From Clostridiales bacterium (GTDB taxonomy: Bacteria > Bacteroidota > Bacteroidia > Bacteroidales > Muribaculaceae): a stretch of 57,986 nt of DNA. Below are positions 37,837 through 50,506 of this stretch, one piece after another; the first letter of the stretch is position 1, and each line of letters opens with the position of its first letter. A model generated the notes under the pieces. That model ran no database searches. It saw only the letters and a list, made by a program, of their open reading frames with translations, and was not told the DNA's origin. A program made the position numbers and the translations under genes. Location: the NCBI GenBank assembly GCA_023666645.1, contig JAMPBP010000001.1:741083-799068 (forward strand), in the 5' to 3' direction.

Positions 37837-38652
37837 ATGAAGAATTGTCTATTGGCTGTCACAGCAACAGCGATATTAACACTGTCGGGATGCCGCGCAC
37901 CTAAAAATATAACATATATGCAAGGCTGGCAAAATGGTGAGACTCATGCAGTTATAGATCTTAATGAGATTAAGGCTCAGCCCGATGATAAGTTGTCTAT
38001 TGCTGTATCGACCGATAATCCTATACTCAGCGAGTCGCTCAACCTGGCTACCTATTCCCATCGCATAGGTCAGGATTCATATCGTAATAGCGGAATGTCG
38101 TCGATTTCCCAGTCGCAGACGATGTCGCTATATACTGTCGATCCACAGGGTAATATCAATTTCCCGCTTGTAGGTGAGTTGCATATTGCCGGTATGACCC
38201 GTAGTGAGATTTCTGATTACATAACAAAGCAGCTCGAACTGAACAATGTTGCCAAGAAGCCTATCGTTATCGTGGAGTGGGCCAATGTGGCAGTGACAAT
38301 AGCGGGCGAGGTTAACCAACCGGGCCGTTACAACCTCACACGTGATGCCGTGACTCTGCCTGAGGCCTTGGGTATGGCCGGTGACCTCACGATTCAAGGA
38401 CAGCGTGAGAATGTGATGGTGGTGCGTACTGAGAACGGCCAGACTACCAGCTACCGCGTAGACCTTACCGATGGTGACCAGCTTGTGAAGTCTCCTGTGT
38501 ACTATCTGCGTCAGAATGACTACATCTATGTGGAACCTAATAATATGAAAAAACGCTCGGCCACGGTCAATGGCAACAATGTGCTTCAGGCCTCTTTCTG
38601 GGTGTCTATCGCATCATTGCTCACATCGATCGCAGTGCTTGTGTTCAAGTGA
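37837..38652 (+). CDS. Polysaccharide export outer membrane lipoprotein (Wza family)
   Basis: A 271-residue lipoprotein, lipobox LTLSGC near residue 19. It holds a polysaccharide export domain (DDKLSIAVSTDNP; YTVDPQGNINFPLVGELHIAGMT) and one SLBB domain (TIAGEVNQPGRYNL...LPEALGMAGDL), and ends with a hydrophobic helix (VSIASLLTSIAVLVF), as usual in Bacteroidota members. Wza-type proteins form the outer membrane channel for capsule or exopolysaccharide. The gene lies 55 bp upstream of a Wzc-type kinase gene, its normal partner. No glycosyltransferase, flippase or polymerase gene is in the window. Confidence 0.92.
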   Translation: MKNCLLAVTATAILTLSGCRAPKNITYMQGWQNGETHAVIDLNEIKAQPDDKLSIAVSTDNPILSESLNLATYSHRIGQDSYRNSGMSSISQSQTMSLYTVDPQGNINFPLVGELHIAGMTRSEISDYITKQLELNNVAKKPIVIVEWANVAVTIAGEVNQPGRYNLTRDAVTLPEALGMAGDLTIQGQRENVMVVRTENGQTTSYRVDLTDGDQLVKSPVYYLRQNDYIYVEPNNMKKRSATVNGNNVLQASFWVSIASLLTSIAVLVFK

Positions 38653-38707
38653 TCTAAACTTGCCTTTTATATACACCAACAGCAGCCCTACTATCAATAT
38701 TAATCTC

Positions 38708-41128
38708 ATGAACGAAGGACAAGAAAAATTTGACAACTCGATGTTGTCCGCCGATGAAGATTCTGGAAAGTCAATCAATCTCGCTGATTTCTTTAAATTG
38801 TGTCTGGCCAACTGGTATTGGTTCGCAATCTCGATATTTGTATGCCTGGCATTTGCGACATTGTCTGTCATGCGTACTACGCCAACCTATCAGCGTACAG
38901 CGATGATTCAGATACGCGACGACAAGCATGGAGGCTCTCTAAATAATGAGTTTGCCAATTCATTTGCTGATCTCGGAGTGTTCTCTTCCTCGGCCGATAT
39001 TTATAACGAGCTTCTTGCCATCAAGTCGCCCAGGCTTATTGCTCAGGTGGTCGACAATCTTGATTTGAATGTGAACTATTCAGTCAAGTCGGGATTGAAA
39101 CAGCTCCCCGTGTATGGTTCCAATCTGCCGTTCATAGCTGAGTTCTTTGAAGTTGACGGTAATTCATACTCCATGGAAATCAAAGTTGACGAGAATGGCA
39201 ATAACGCCAAGTTGACCGACTTTGTGGAGTTTGTTCCCGGAGGAGGCGAAGTCAAGCATGAAGTGGAAATCCCGTTCCAGACTGTAGCTATCGACACTGT
39301 TTCGACCCCCATCGGCAAGATAGTGATGCGGCCCAATGCAAAATTTGACGGAGAGATGCCGGGTAATGGCAATATCCGTGTCACATATTCTTCGCCACAG
39401 GCTGCCACTGAATACATGTTGCAGAGTATCAAATCTGAGCTTGCCGACCAGCATGCCACCGTGATAAAACTGTCGATTATCGATTCATCGCCCAGGCGTG
39501 CCGAGGATATTCTCAATAATCTTATCGAGGTGTACAATCAGAGCTGGGTAGATGACAAGAATCAGATGGCAAGAGCCACCTCGCGTTTCATCAACCAGCG
39601 TCTCGTGGGGCTCGAAGATGAGTTGAGTGATGTTGACTCGGATATCTCCTCCTATAAGTCGGAAAATCTGGTGCCGGATGTCGACCAGGCTTCGTCGCTC
39701 TATCTGCAACAGGCCACCAAAACCGGTGATGAGATTATCGAGCTCAACAACAAGCTGTCGATGGCTCAGTATATACGTGACTATATGATGAATCCCAATC
39801 ATGTCGCTTCGCTCATGCCGGCCAATTCCGGTACCGGAGAGAATGCTATCGACAATCAGATAAGCGAGTACAATACTATCATGCTGGAACGTAATAATTT
39901 GGCTGCCAGCTCCAGTGATAATCATCCTCGCGTGTATCAGTATGACATGTCGCTTGGAGAGATGAGGAAGGCTGTGCTTGCCTCTATCGACAACCAGATT
40001 GTATCGCTCAATACGGCAATCAACAATTTGCGTCGTAGCCAGGCTTCGGCCACAGCACGTATAGCTGCCAATCCTACCCAGGCCAAATACCTGATGTCGA
40101 TAGGCCGCCAGCAAAAGGTCAAGGAGGCTCTTTATCTCTATCTGCTGCAAAAACGTGAGGAGAACGAGCTGAGTCAGACCTTTGCTCCGTATAATACCCG
40201 CCTGCTGCAGGACGCCCAGGGTTCACGTGTTGCTGTGGCTCCGCGTCGTTCGGTGATTCTGTTCACGGCGTTCATTATCGGTCTGCTCATCCCAATGGCT
40301 GTGCTCTATCTCTATGAGATGTTCAACACGAAGGTGCGTTCCCGCAAGGATCTCGAAGATCTCACGTTGCCATTTGTTGGTGAGATACCCGAAGTGGGTA
40401 AGCGCAAGTCTCGCAAGCATACTGACAAGCTCGGAGTCGTTGTGGCTCATGGTAAGAATGATGCGGTCAACGAGGCGTTCCGCATGTTGCGTTCCAACTT
40501 GGAATTCATGTCTCGCAATGAGACAGTAGGTGAAGGCAAGGTCATCATGGTTACATCGGCTATACCAGGTTCAGGTAAGACTTTTGTTACGATGAACCTG
40601 GCTGCCACAATAGCTCTCAAAGGTAAGCGCGTGCTCATCGTTGACCTTGACTTGCGTCGCCACACGATGTCTCAGTTGTTCTCTCCTCATAACCGTCAGG
40701 GTATTACAGGATATCTTGCAGGCAATACTCCGGTCAATTCCATCGTTGTAAAGAATATCAACGATGTTGAAGGCCTTGATTTCGTGCCGGCAGGCAGCGT
40801 ACCGCCCAATCCTTCGGAACTTGTGGGTGATGAGCGCCTCAAGACATTTATCGACAGTATGCGCTCGTTGTATGATGTGATCCTGATTGATTGTCCGCCC
40901 ACCGAGGCTGTAGCCGATTCCAGTGTCATCTCGCGCTATACCGATATGACAATCTATGTAGTGCGTGTAGGTAATCTTGACCGCGCGTTCCTCCCCTCGA
41001 TAGAACGTATGTATCGCGAGAACCGCTTCCAGCGCATGTGTGTGCTTCTTAACGGAGCCCCCGTTACCGGAGCCTATGCCAACCGTTACAGCTATACCTA
41101 CAGTTACAGTACCGATAAGGCAAATTAA
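38708..41128 (+). CDS. Wzz/Wzc-type chain-length regulator with BY-kinase domain
   Basis: An 806-residue inner membrane co-polymerase and tyrosine autokinase. A Wzz domain begins with a first membrane helix (about 34-54, YWFAISIFVCLAFA); a long periplasmic part with coiled coil (about 270-470) follows; the second helix is near 515-535 (LFTAFIIGLLIPMAVLYLY). The cytosolic BY-kinase has Walker A SAIPGSGKT (about 616-624), Walker A' LIVDLDLRR, Walker B ILIDCPP and a C-terminal tyrosine cluster RYSYTYSYS. ATG at 38708 is chosen because the open frame upstream overlaps the export gene and lacks homology. Cycles of phosphorylation on the tyrosine tail control polymer length and export. Confidence 0.93.
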   Translation: MNEGQEKFDNSMLSADEDSGKSINLADFFKLCLANWYWFAISIFVCLAFATLSVMRTTPTYQRTAMIQIRDDKHGGSLNNEFANSFADLGVFSSSADIYNELLAIKSPRLIAQVVDNLDLNVNYSVKSGLKQLPVYGSNLPFIAEFFEVDGNSYSMEIKVDENGNNAKLTDFVEFVPGGGEVKHEVEIPFQTVAIDTVSTPIGKIVMRPNAKFDGEMPGNGNIRVTYSSPQAATEYMLQSIKSELADQHATVIKLSIIDSSPRRAEDILNNLIEVYNQSWVDDKNQMARATSRFINQRLVGLEDELSDVDSDISSYKSENLVPDVDQASSLYLQQATKTGDEIIELNNKLSMAQYIRDYMMNPNHVASLMPANSGTGENAIDNQISEYNTIMLERNNLAASSSDNHPRVYQYDMSLGEMRKAVLASIDNQIVSLNTAINNLRRSQASATARIAANPTQAKYLMSIGRQQKVKEALYLYLLQKREENELSQTFAPYNTRLLQDAQGSRVAVAPRRSVILFTAFIIGLLIPMAVLYLYEMFNTKVRSRKDLEDLTLPFVGEIPEVGKRKSRKHTDKLGVVVAHGKNDAVNEAFRMLRSNLEFMSRNETVGEGKVIMVTSAIPGSGKTFVTMNLAATIALKGKRVLIVDLDLRRHTMSQLFSPHNRQGITGYLAGNTPVNSIVVKNINDVEGLDFVPAGSVPPNPSELVGDERLKTFIDSMRSLYDVILIDCPPTEAVADSSVISRYTDMTIYVVRVGNLDRAFLPSIERMYRENRFQRMCVLLNGAPVTGAYANRYSYTYSYSTDKAN

Positions 41129-41150
41129 TATATAATTGTACCTGATTTGA

Positions 41151-41187
41151 GCCCCACCCCGTGTGAAATACCGGTGTGGGGCTTTTG
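41151..41187 (+). terminator. Terminator of the Wza-Wzc operon
   Basis: GCCCCAC (41151-41157) pairs with GTGGGGC (41176-41182), followed by TTTTGTCTTTC. Confidence 0.75.
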
Positions 41188-41235
41188 TCTTTCAAAAAAA
41201 TCATTAAAAATTACTATTCTTACGATAAAAAGTCT

Positions 41236-41243
41236 TATCTTTG
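41236..41243 (+). promoter_or_regulatory. -7 promoter box of the OmpA/TPR lipoprotein gene
   Basis: TATCTTTG matches TAnnTTTG; the -33 is poor (TTAC near 41211). Predicted leader about 40 nt. Confidence 0.5.
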
Positions 41244-41288
41244 TCAATAAGTGTATAAACATCATTCATTCACATAAAAACAATTAAA

Positions 41289-42977
41289 ATGACCTGCAAA
41301 TCTCTATTTGCCGCATTAGCCGTATCGGCGTTGATGCTTACCGGTTGTAGCAAGAAGATGAACCCCTTCGTAGCTGACAACTTTACCGTTAACCCCAACC
41401 CCCTTGAGGTTGTTGGTGAAAAGGTTCCGGCCACTGTTACCGCACGCGTGCCGGCCAAGTTCTTCAAGAAGAATGCCACAGTAACCGTAACTCCCTATCT
41501 CGTTTATGAGGGAGGCGAGGCTGCTTCTCAGGCTTACACCTTCCAGGGTGAGAAGGTACGTGGTAACGCTCCCGTAATCAACTATGAGAACGGTGGAACA
41601 GCTACTATCCCCGTTTCTTTCAACTATGTGCCTCAGATGATGAAGAGCGAGCTTTATCTTGCCTTCAATGTGACTCAGGGTTCCAAGCAGTATGTATTGC
41701 CCCGTGTTAAGGTCGCCAATGGTGTTCTTGCCACTGCCGCCCTCGCTTCGGCCAACGGTGTGACTCCCGCTCTCGGTGCCGATGCATTCCAGCGTATCAT
41801 CAATGAGAAATATGCAGCCGACATCCTCTTCCTCATCAACCAGGCCAACATACGTCCCGGACAGCTTACAACCCAGCAGATGGAGGAACTCAATAAGGAG
41901 CTTGCCGACGCTCACGCTGATGACCGTCGCCAAATTGAGGAAATCAACATCGAGTCGTATGCTTCGCCCGATGGTACTCTCGAGTTCAACACAAAACTCG
42001 CCCAGCACCGTGAGGACAACACCAAGACCTATGTTGACAAGAAACTCAAGAAGGACAAAATCACCGACTTCGGTCAGCTCACAGCCAACTTCACCGCTGA
42101 GGACTGGGAAGGCTTCAAGAAACTCGTTTCTGCAAGCAATATTCAGGACAAGGACTTGATTCTTAGCGTTCTTTCTATGTATAAGGATCCCGAGCAGCGC
42201 GAGCGTGAGATACGTAACCTCACCTCAATCTTCGACCAGCTCGCCGAGACTATCCTTCCCCAGCTCCGTTACTCTCGCATCACAGCCTCAATCAACGTTA
42301 TAGGTAAGAGCGATGAGGAAATCGAGCAGGCATTTGCTAAAGATCCCTCTACTCTCACAGTCGAGGAGATTCTTTACTGCGCTACTCTTACCGACGACAA
42401 CAACCGCAAGATGAAGATCTACAACACTGCGGCGTCACTCTATCCCAAGGATTACCGTACATTCAACGACCTTGGTCTCACACAGTATAAAGCCGGTGAC
42501 ATCAATGCTGCCAAGAAGAACTTCGAGCAGGCTGCCCGTCTCAATTCATCAGCTCCCGAACCTCAGATGAACCTTGGTCTCATAGCTATGGTCAACAAGG
42601 ATTATCGTGCCGCCAACCAGAAACTTGGCTCTGCTTCAGGTGTTGCTGAACTTGGTGATGCTCTCGGAACCTATTACCTCCTCACCGGTGACAATGCCAA
42701 TGCTGTCAAGGCATTTGGCAACACTAAGAGCAACAACGCTGCCGTGGCTCAGATCCTTGCCAAGGATTACAACCGCGCCAAGTCGACTCTCGGTGCAATT
42801 GCTACCCCCGACGCCACTACCTACTATCTGATGGCTGTTCTTGGTGCCCGCACCAACAACGACAGCATGGTTAACACCAACCTGCGTCAGGCTGCACGTC
42901 TCGACAGCAAGGTAGCTGCCCGTGCCGCTAATGACCTGGAGTTTGCCAACTATAATGTTGCTTCAATCCTTCGTTAA
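41289..42977 (+). CDS. OmpA-like/TPR outer membrane lipoprotein
   Basis: A 562-residue lipoprotein, lipobox LMLTGC near residue 20. After a beta-rich region (about 25-160) comes a segment resembling the OmpA-C peptidoglycan-binding motif (INIESYASPDGTLEFNTKLAQHR, near 218-245 read as SYASPDGT), then TPR helices (about 375-500; YPKDYRTFNDLGLTQYKAGD, NAAKKNFEQAARLNSSAPEP). Codon use is restricted (AAC, CGT, GGT, CTC, AAG preferred), suggesting a strongly expressed envelope protein. It has its own promoter and terminator. Related proteins are widespread in Bacteroidales and usually annotated only as TPR proteins; the precise function is unknown. Confidence 0.8.
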   Translation: MTCKSLFAALAVSALMLTGCSKKMNPFVADNFTVNPNPLEVVGEKVPATVTARVPAKFFKKNATVTVTPYLVYEGGEAASQAYTFQGEKVRGNAPVINYENGGTATIPVSFNYVPQMMKSELYLAFNVTQGSKQYVLPRVKVANGVLATAALASANGVTPALGADAFQRIINEKYAADILFLINQANIRPGQLTTQQMEELNKELADAHADDRRQIEEINIESYASPDGTLEFNTKLAQHREDNTKTYVDKKLKKDKITDFGQLTANFTAEDWEGFKKLVSASNIQDKDLILSVLSMYKDPEQREREIRNLTSIFDQLAETILPQLRYSRITASINVIGKSDEEIEQAFAKDPSTLTVEEILYCATLTDDNNRKMKIYNTAASLYPKDYRTFNDLGLTQYKAGDINAAKKNFEQAARLNSSAPEPQMNLGLIAMVNKDYRAANQKLGSASGVAELGDALGTYYLLTGDNANAVKAFGNTKSNNAAVAQILAKDYNRAKSTLGAIATPDATTYYLMAVLGARTNNDSMVNTNLRQAARLDSKVAARAANDLEFANYNVASILR

Positions 42978-43021
42978 TCAGTAACACAGAATATACGTCC
43001 GGACCCAACCGGTCGTTGTAT

Positions 43022-43070
43022 CACAAAAAATGCGGATATATGGTTTGGCCATGTATCCGCATTTTTTGTG
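43022..43070. terminator. Bidirectional terminator
   Basis: A 22-bp stem (43022-43043 with 43049-43070, one wobble pair) with 5-nt loop; its base is A6/T6, giving a T-run on both strands. It sits between convergent genes ending at 42977 and 43143. Confidence 0.9.
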
Positions 43071-43142
43071 TGGCGTGATGTGTGGAAGTGAGGTGTTCTC
43101 GATGGTGACTGCTCATGTGGTGGTTGTGGCATGCTTCAATGT

Positions 43143-45518
43143 TCAGTCGTAGATCTCAATCGATAGCGCGATTGGCCCGTGAGGAGATGCAACAGTTTTG
43201 CAATTAACCATGGTCATGGATGGTATGTTACTGTTGGCAAGTATATGGCTGGGAACAGTGATGTCGCGCACGGTTGCCTGTCCGTCATTGACTTCCAGCC
43301 TGCCTGACTGTGAGATGATAGCTTCGCATGGGGTTTCATCGGGCAGCGGGACGATTGCAATGACATGGCTTCTGCCGCGGCTGTCAAGATAGAAGGTGGC
43401 TCTGTGGATGGCCCCCAGGCGGTTGTCGTTACAAAGATTGGGGTTGACTTCAAGCCAGGGACCATTGACGCCTCCCGACAAGAGGGTTTTTTCATCGGTT
43501 GCCGAATATACGGCGGCAATCATGTGGTCGAATCGGTCGAGGGCCTCAGAGCGTGGGGCCTGTCGAATATTGGTGGCTCTGAACCTGTATTCGGCATCGA
43601 GGTATAGTGCCGCTGACACTGTAGTCCCGTGGGGAGGTGTAGGGCCGTCGGCTTCCACAGGTTCGGGGCGACCGGTGCATTGTATCTTGTCATTGTCGGT
43701 GATGATTCCATATCGGTGATGCATGGCTTGATAAGGACGGGTGCCGGGAATAGGGTTCACCATGACAAGCTGGGTGCCTTCGCGCTTGATCTGTAAGTTG
43801 TCACCCGGAGCTATGTTGCGGGCTATTGGCCATATGACGGTGTCGACCATCACTGTAGGCTGGTCGGAGCTACCCAGGAGAATGATGTTGTCGATGTGTG
43901 ATATTGCCGACATGGTTTCGGTAGGCACATTGTTATAGATAAGTGCGAGAGCCTCGGCAGCAAGGTGATGATATAGAAGCTCGTTGCTATAATTGGGTTT
44001 GGCGTTTGGCGATATGGTTGATTTTATGGCCCCGTAGCGCGCCATTGGTTCGGCCACTTGGCGGCAGGCTTCAAGTTCGGTGATGGCACCGTCGTCGTTG
44101 CCTTGGTGGTGGAGAAGTTGTGCCAGGGATAGTCTGATGTTGGCTATGTCGCGGCTGTCGTCGCTGTTTTCGCACTCCAGAAGGGCGATTGCGAGCAATC
44201 CGGCCTTGCATGACTTGTCGGCCACTATCGAGGCAAAGTCGAGCCAGAAATCGGGCGAGTGCTGCCCCTTGCGTGCCATGTGGCACATACGTTCGATCGC
44301 CTCGTTGTCACGTTCCAGCCAGCTGAGCATCATCGCCCTTCGTCTCATGCTCAATTCGTCGGGCGGGGTAGGCGCATTCTTCATCGTGGAGTCGTAGGCC
44401 TCGATGACACGGCCAATGAGGTGTTCGTGGCGCTTCACATCTTTTTTGAGGGCTGCGAAACATCGGTTCAATGCTCTGTGGACCAGTGGCTGTGAGCTGC
44501 CGCCGTCGGTGCGTGAAACCGGCAGGTAGTCTGATTTTGTAAAGTAGGCGGGATTCCAGTCGACAAAGAATTGCACAAAGCGCCACATCTCATCGTTATC
44601 CATTATCCTGAGTGCAAGTGTAAGCAAGTGGGAATGCCTTGCATCGGGAGCGTGTAGGGAGCGGTGGCGTGAGTATAGAGTGAGAAGGTCGATGGCATGT
44701 TGTAGGTCGCCATCTTTTATGCTTCGGATCACCATGTTGTCAAATGCCTCCCTCACGATAGCCATGAGTTGTGATGGCGGGGCTTTGACGCGGCCGAGTA
44801 GTTCGGGGAGCTCATGTGGGGATTCTGAGTCGATGACGAGTTCGAAAGCTGTGGCGGCAAGGGAGCTGTTGCTATTGTCGGCATGGATGAGGTCATCGTT
44901 ACGGAATAGTGCGGGATCCCAAAGCGCGAAGAACCGGACGAACTTGAAGTCGGGAAATTTTCGTGAGCATCTCACGGCGAGTCGCAGTATGAGCGAGTGT
45001 AGTCGCGAAGGACGGGGCAAGGGAAGGCTCAGATACTCGTTGAGCAACACTTTAACCTTACGTGAAGTGGGTTGCGATATCAAGACACGGGCATATCGGT
45101 AAATGATGGTGCCATAGATTTCGTATAGTTGTGGTGGCAGTTTACCTTGCAACAGGAGTTTATGAGCGGCCTCATAGGCTGCCTGTTCCTGCCCGTCGCG
45201 TGCCGATAGTGATTCGAGGTCCGAGAGGATCTCATATCCCGGTTGCATCTTCATCAATAGCTGGCGATGACGGGTGCGTGATTTTTCTCCATCGTTGACC
45301 ATGGCAAGCAGTTGGTCGAGTCGCTGGGCTATATCGTCAAGATAGCATGTCACCTTGTTGGTGATGCACATCGATTCAATCTCAAGATATACCGACACCA
45401 ATGCCGATAGGACCCTGTCGTCAAGAGGGTCGGCCGCAAGAGCTTCCTCACCTGCGCGGCGCGCTTCCTGCAGTTTCCCTTCCCGGGCAAGGTTCTCTAT
45501 TATTAAACTGGTGTCCAT
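43143..45518 (-). CDS. TPR-like helical protein with beta-rich C-terminus, resembling TOTE-system TPR/S1-CSD proteins
   Basis: A soluble 791-residue protein starting MDTSLIIENLAREGKLQEA. Residues about 1-570 are helical repeats, opening with a TPR (LAREGKLQEARRAGEEALAA) and carrying two spaced copies of a W-x-P-A-x-F pattern (FFALWDPALFRNDDL; FFVDWNPAYFTKSDYL). The last 220 residues are beta-rich (RNIAPGDNLQIKR; RYGIITDNDKI; RDITVPSHIL) and look like degenerate S1/cold-shock OB folds. This overall plan recalls the TPR and S1/CSD proteins of TOTE conflict systems. No signal peptide. The frame is open upstream to 45836, but that part covers a promoter at 45641 and has no protein-like pattern. 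Function unknown; the family call is from memory of motif patterns. Confidence 0.6.
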   Translation of the reverse strand: MDTSLIIENLAREGKLQEARRAGEEALAADPLDDRVLSALVSVYLEIESMCITNKVTCYLDDIAQRLDQLLAMVNDGEKSRTRHRQLLMKMQPGYEILSDLESLSARDGQEQAAYEAAHKLLLQGKLPPQLYEIYGTIIYRYARVLISQPTSRKVKVLLNEYLSLPLPRPSRLHSLILRLAVRCSRKFPDFKFVRFFALWDPALFRNDDLIHADNSNSSLAATAFELVIDSESPHELPELLGRVKAPPSQLMAIVREAFDNMVIRSIKDGDLQHAIDLLTLYSRHRSLHAPDARHSHLLTLALRIMDNDEMWRFVQFFVDWNPAYFTKSDYLPVSRTDGGSSQPLVHRALNRCFAALKKDVKRHEHLIGRVIEAYDSTMKNAPTPPDELSMRRRAMMLSWLERDNEAIERMCHMARKGQHSPDFWLDFASIVADKSCKAGLLAIALLECENSDDSRDIANIRLSLAQLLHHQGNDDGAITELEACRQVAEPMARYGAIKSTISPNAKPNYSNELLYHHLAAEALALIYNNVPTETMSAISHIDNIILLGSSDQPTVMVDTVIWPIARNIAPGDNLQIKREGTQLVMVNPIPGTRPYQAMHHRYGIITDNDKIQCTGRPEPVEADGPTPPHGTTVSAALYLDAEYRFRATNIRQAPRSEALDRFDHMIAAVYSATDEKTLLSGGVNGPWLEVNPNLCNDNRLGAIHRATFYLDSRGRSHVIAIVPLPDETPCEAIISQSGRLEVNDGQATVRDITVPSHILANSNIPSMTMVNCKTVASPHGPIALSIEIYD

Positions 45519-45881
45519 CAGCGACGAAGATAATAAAAAGAACAATTCCTTCAAAACATCACGGCAATAAAACGGAATAATAGTACCTAAAGGACAAAAG
45601 CTCCCGTGATTTTCCTTCTGGAAGATTTCTGTGTGAAGAACAAAGGTAGCTGCTTGTCCTTTTGTCTTGAACATGTCGGGCAATGTCGGGACATGGGAGA
45701 AGGTACGAGGTGCATTAGAGTAGTGTCGTGTAAAATAAAACTTCAAAAACCGATGAAAACATTTGGTAATTAGAGGGAAAAGGTCTACCTTTGCATCGCT
45801 TTTATGCCGTTCAGGCTCGGACAAAGTGGTGACCAAGATCGCCCGCCTGGCGGATGTTAACTATAAACAATTTATTTTCAA
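45519..45881. other. 363-bp divergent intergenic region
   Basis: Holds a minus-strand -7 box TACCTTTG (45641-45648) for the TPR-like gene and the complete rplU promoter (45762-45793) with its leader. No coding sequence that I can support. Confidence 0.6.
45762..45793 (+). promoter_or_regulatory. Promoter of rplU-rpmA
   Basis: TTTG (45762-45765), 20 bp, TACCTTTG (45786-45793): full consensus. The leader from about 45800 to 45881 contains a small GC-rich hairpin at 45840-45855 that may serve ribosomal protein feedback. Confidence 0.8.
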
Positions 45882-46202
45882 ATGTTTGTAATCGTAGAAA
45901 TTCAAGGACAACAGTTCAAGGCCGAGGCCGGTAAGTTCTTGTATGTTCACTATCTCGGCGACGAGAAGAAAGAGGGCGATGTTGTTGAATTTGACAAAGT
46001 TCTCCTCGTTGACGCCGACGGTGCTGTCAAGGTAGGCGCTCCTACCGTAGAAGGAGCCAAAGTAGTTTGCGAGGTGAAGAAATCCCTCGTAAAGGGTGAC
46101 AAAGTAATCGTTTTCAAAAAGAAACGTCGCAAAGGCTACCGTCGTAAAAACGGCCATCGCCAGTGCTTCACCCAAGTTGTGATTAAAGACGTAGTTGCAT
46201 AA
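45882..46202 (+). CDS. rplU: 50S ribosomal protein L21
   Basis: Component of the large ribosomal subunit that binds 23S rRNA. The 106-residue sequence begins [18 protein letters not shown] and has the family's C-terminal basic signature [15 protein letters not shown], with the terminal extension common in Bacteroidota. It lies 20 bp upstream of rpmA, the near-universal rplU-rpmA order, behind a strong promoter. Confidence 0.98.
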   Translation: MFVIVEIQGQQFKAEAGKFLYVHYLGDEKKEGDVVEFDKVLLVDADGAVKVGAPTVEGAKVVCEVKKSLVKGDKVIVFKKKRRKGYRRKNGHRQCFTQVVIKDVVA

Positions 46203-46222
46203 CCCCTTAAAATCTTAAAGAA

Positions 46223-46483
46223 ATGGCACATAAGAAAGGTGTAGGTAGTTCTAAGAACGGACGTGAGTCAGAGAGCAAACGTCTCGGCGTTAAGATTTTC
46301 GGCGGTCAATTCGCTAAGGCTGGTAACATCATCAAGCGTCAGCGTGGCACTGTTCATCACCCCGGTTTGAATGTGGGCATGGGCAAGGACCATACAATCT
46401 ATGCGCTCATCGATGGTACTGTAGTCTTTACACAGGGAAAGAACGGTCGTCAGTTCATCAATGTGAAGCCTCTCGAGGCATAA
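46223..46483 (+). CDS. rpmA: 50S ribosomal protein L27
   Basis: An 86-residue large-subunit protein at the peptidyl-transferase centre. It begins [20 protein letters not shown], the expected L27 N-terminus whose tail reaches tRNA, followed by LGVKIFGGQ and the hallmark [15 protein letters not shown]. There is no N-terminal pre-sequence as found in some Firmicutes. It ends the two-gene operon; a terminator hairpin follows at 46521. Confidence 0.98.
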   Translation: MAHKKGVGSSKNGRESESKRLGVKIFGGQFAKAGNIIKRQRGTVHHPGLNVGMGKDHTIYALIDGTVVFTQGKNGRQFINVKPLEA

Positions 46484-46520
46484 GCATCGACGCCAATCAA
46501 CCACTACAGAAATTTTTCGC

Positions 46521-46552
46521 ACAAGGCAACTCATAACAATGGGTTGCCTTGT
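46521..46552 (+). terminator. Terminator of rplU-rpmA
   Basis: ACAAGGCAACTCAT (46521-46534) pairs with ATGGGTTGCCTTGT (46539-46552) with one wobble and a 4-nt loop; TCATTTAAT follows, a weak T-run. Confidence 0.7.
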
Positions 46553-46599
46553 CATTTAATCACATATAGAGTGACGGAGGAAGGATACATCAAAAAAAA

Positions 46600-46631
46600 T
46601 TTGCTCAAACCAAATTAAAATGATACTTTTG
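46600..46631 (+). promoter_or_regulatory. Promoter of tRNA-Gly
   Basis: TTTG (46600-46603), 20 bp, TACTTTTG (46624-46631), starting transcription about 15 nt before the tRNA. Confidence 0.8.
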
Positions 46632-46653
46632 TACTGAAAACAAGAAACGACCT

Positions 46654-46726
46654 GCGGTAGTAGCTCAGTTGGTAGAGCATCAGCTTCCCAAGCTGAGGGT
46701 CGCGAGTTCGAGCCTCGTCTACCGCT
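46654..46726 (+). tRNA. tRNA-Gly(CCC)
   Basis: A complete 73-nt cloverleaf: acceptor GCGGTAG/CTACCGC, D-arm GCTC/GAGC, anticodon arm TCAGC-TTCCCAA-GCTGA with anticodon CCC, T-arm GCGAG-TTCGAGC-CTCGT, discriminator T. CCA is not encoded. Confidence 0.97.
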
Positions 46727-46786
46727 CACACATCTATCAACCACTGATAATCGCAGATTAATCTGTAGTTTATCGGTGGTTTTTGT

Positions 46787-46818
46787 TTTGTCTATCTGTC
46801 GCATTTTTAGTATCTTTG
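46787..46818 (+). promoter_or_regulatory. Promoter of the ricin-domain beta-galactosidase gene
   Basis: TTTG (46787-46790), 20 bp, TATCTTTG (46811-46818); full consensus, leader about 70 nt. It suggests constitutive rather than activator-dependent expression. Confidence 0.75.
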
Positions 46819-46883
46819 ACAATTGACGAATGTCAATGCTGACATCTTTTCTGCCAGTATAATCCATAATCTATTTATTATAA

Positions 46884-50483
<3,600 letters not shown>

Positions 50484-50506
50484 ATTACAAAGTCACACAA
50501 ATATAA

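Noticed and set aside
43143..45518. A complete TOTE anti-phage system
   Set aside because: None of the expected primase, helicase or nuclease genes is nearby; neighbours are rplU and an envelope lipoprotein gene.
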